Below are positions 63,919 through 64,000 of a DNA stretch of 64,000 bases, piece after piece. Source of the DNA: Acuticoccus sp051016205 (lineage in GTDB: Bacteria; Pseudomonadota; Alphaproteobacteria; Rhizobiales; Amorphaceae). The translations under genes and the position numbers were made by a program. Every line of letters begins with the position of its first letter. Position 1 is the stretch's first letter. The notes under the pieces are model-generated. The model did no database searches and was not told the origin of the DNA. It was given only the letters and a program-made list of their open reading frames with translations. Where the stretch lies: contig CP136534.1 in assembly GCA_051016205.1 (NCBI GenBank), forward strand, positions 2,108,001-2,172,000, given 5' to 3'.

Positions 63919-64000
63919 ATGAGTGCAGTGCAAGCCGTGTCGCGCACCTGGCCGATGGCGGTCATCGGCAAGGCGCTTCAGGTGCGCGTTGTCAGGCGCC
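63919..64000 (+). CDS. Possible start of a gene cut by the window edge
   Basis: An ATG at 63919 opens a frame of 27 codons (MSAVQAVSRTWPMAVIGKAL...) running out of the window, with high GC after an A/T-richer region. There is no clear ribosome binding site. Too short to assign. Confidence 0.25.
   Translation, partial: MSAVQAVSRTWPMAVIGKALQVRVVRR

Overview
This is a GC-rich chromosomal window from an alphaproteobacterium, most likely a member of the Hyphomicrobiales (Rhizobiales) or a close marine relative. The support is gene order: rplU-rpmA followed by obgE-proB-proA-nadD-rsfS-rlmH-envC-like-ctpA, fumC followed by DUF4169 and ribbon-helix-helix genes, ffh...rpsP-rimM-trmD, and Hsp20-DUF1150. 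A marine or saline life style is suggested, not proven, by glycine-betaine-type uptake genes, RTX proteins and sulfotransferase-like genes. Nothing here looks like a plasmid, prophage or insertion sequence.

Layout. 1-4.5 kb (minus): a LIV/urea/amide-type ABC importer (fused permease-ATPase cut by the window edge, permease, binding protein) with a nitrilase-superfamily amidohydrolase. 5-10.3 kb (plus): exported SMP-30-like protein, multicopper oxidase, di-haem cytochrome c peroxidase and an OmpR-type regulator. 10.5-16.7 kb: a type I secretion ABC transporter and membrane fusion protein followed by a large RTX-like candidate substrate. 16.9-20.3 kb: a protein joining a TerB-like and a COQ4-like region, a decayed MFS transporter, a membrane protein and a sulfotransferase-like gene. 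20.6-25 kb: a ProXWV importer with a second ProX-like gene facing it. 25.7-28.5 kb: acyl-CoA synthetase, DUF4112 protein and 3-hydroxyanthranilate dioxygenase. 28.6-37.8 kb: the large housekeeping block named above. 37.9-41.5 kb: cupin, DUF423, a frameshifted sulfotransferase-like gene, a tRNA-Thr gene interrupted by a group I intron, and an XRE regulator. 41.6-48.7 kb: fumC block, Hsp20-DUF1150, and the trmD-rimM-rpsP-GNAT-GNAT-ffh cluster. 48.9-52.9 kb: sugar-type aminotransferase, Gfo/Idh/MocA oxidoreductase, DUF3291 protein and a PfkB kinase. 53-61.8 kb: one very large reducing type I polyketide synthase overlapping by four bases an alpha-oxoamine synthase. 61.8-64 kb: a cluster of palindromes, a second RTX protein and a remnant of a further one.

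The two most notable items are (a) the tRNA-Thr(GGU) gene split after the third anticodon base by a 235-nt group I intron on the minus strand at 40045-40354, and (b) the PKS-alpha-oxoamine synthase pair at 53082-61810. The latter has the same logic as the fungal fumonisin enzymes Fum1/Fum8 and predicts an aminoketone, sphingoid-base-like product. All assignments come from reading the sequence; no database search was run.
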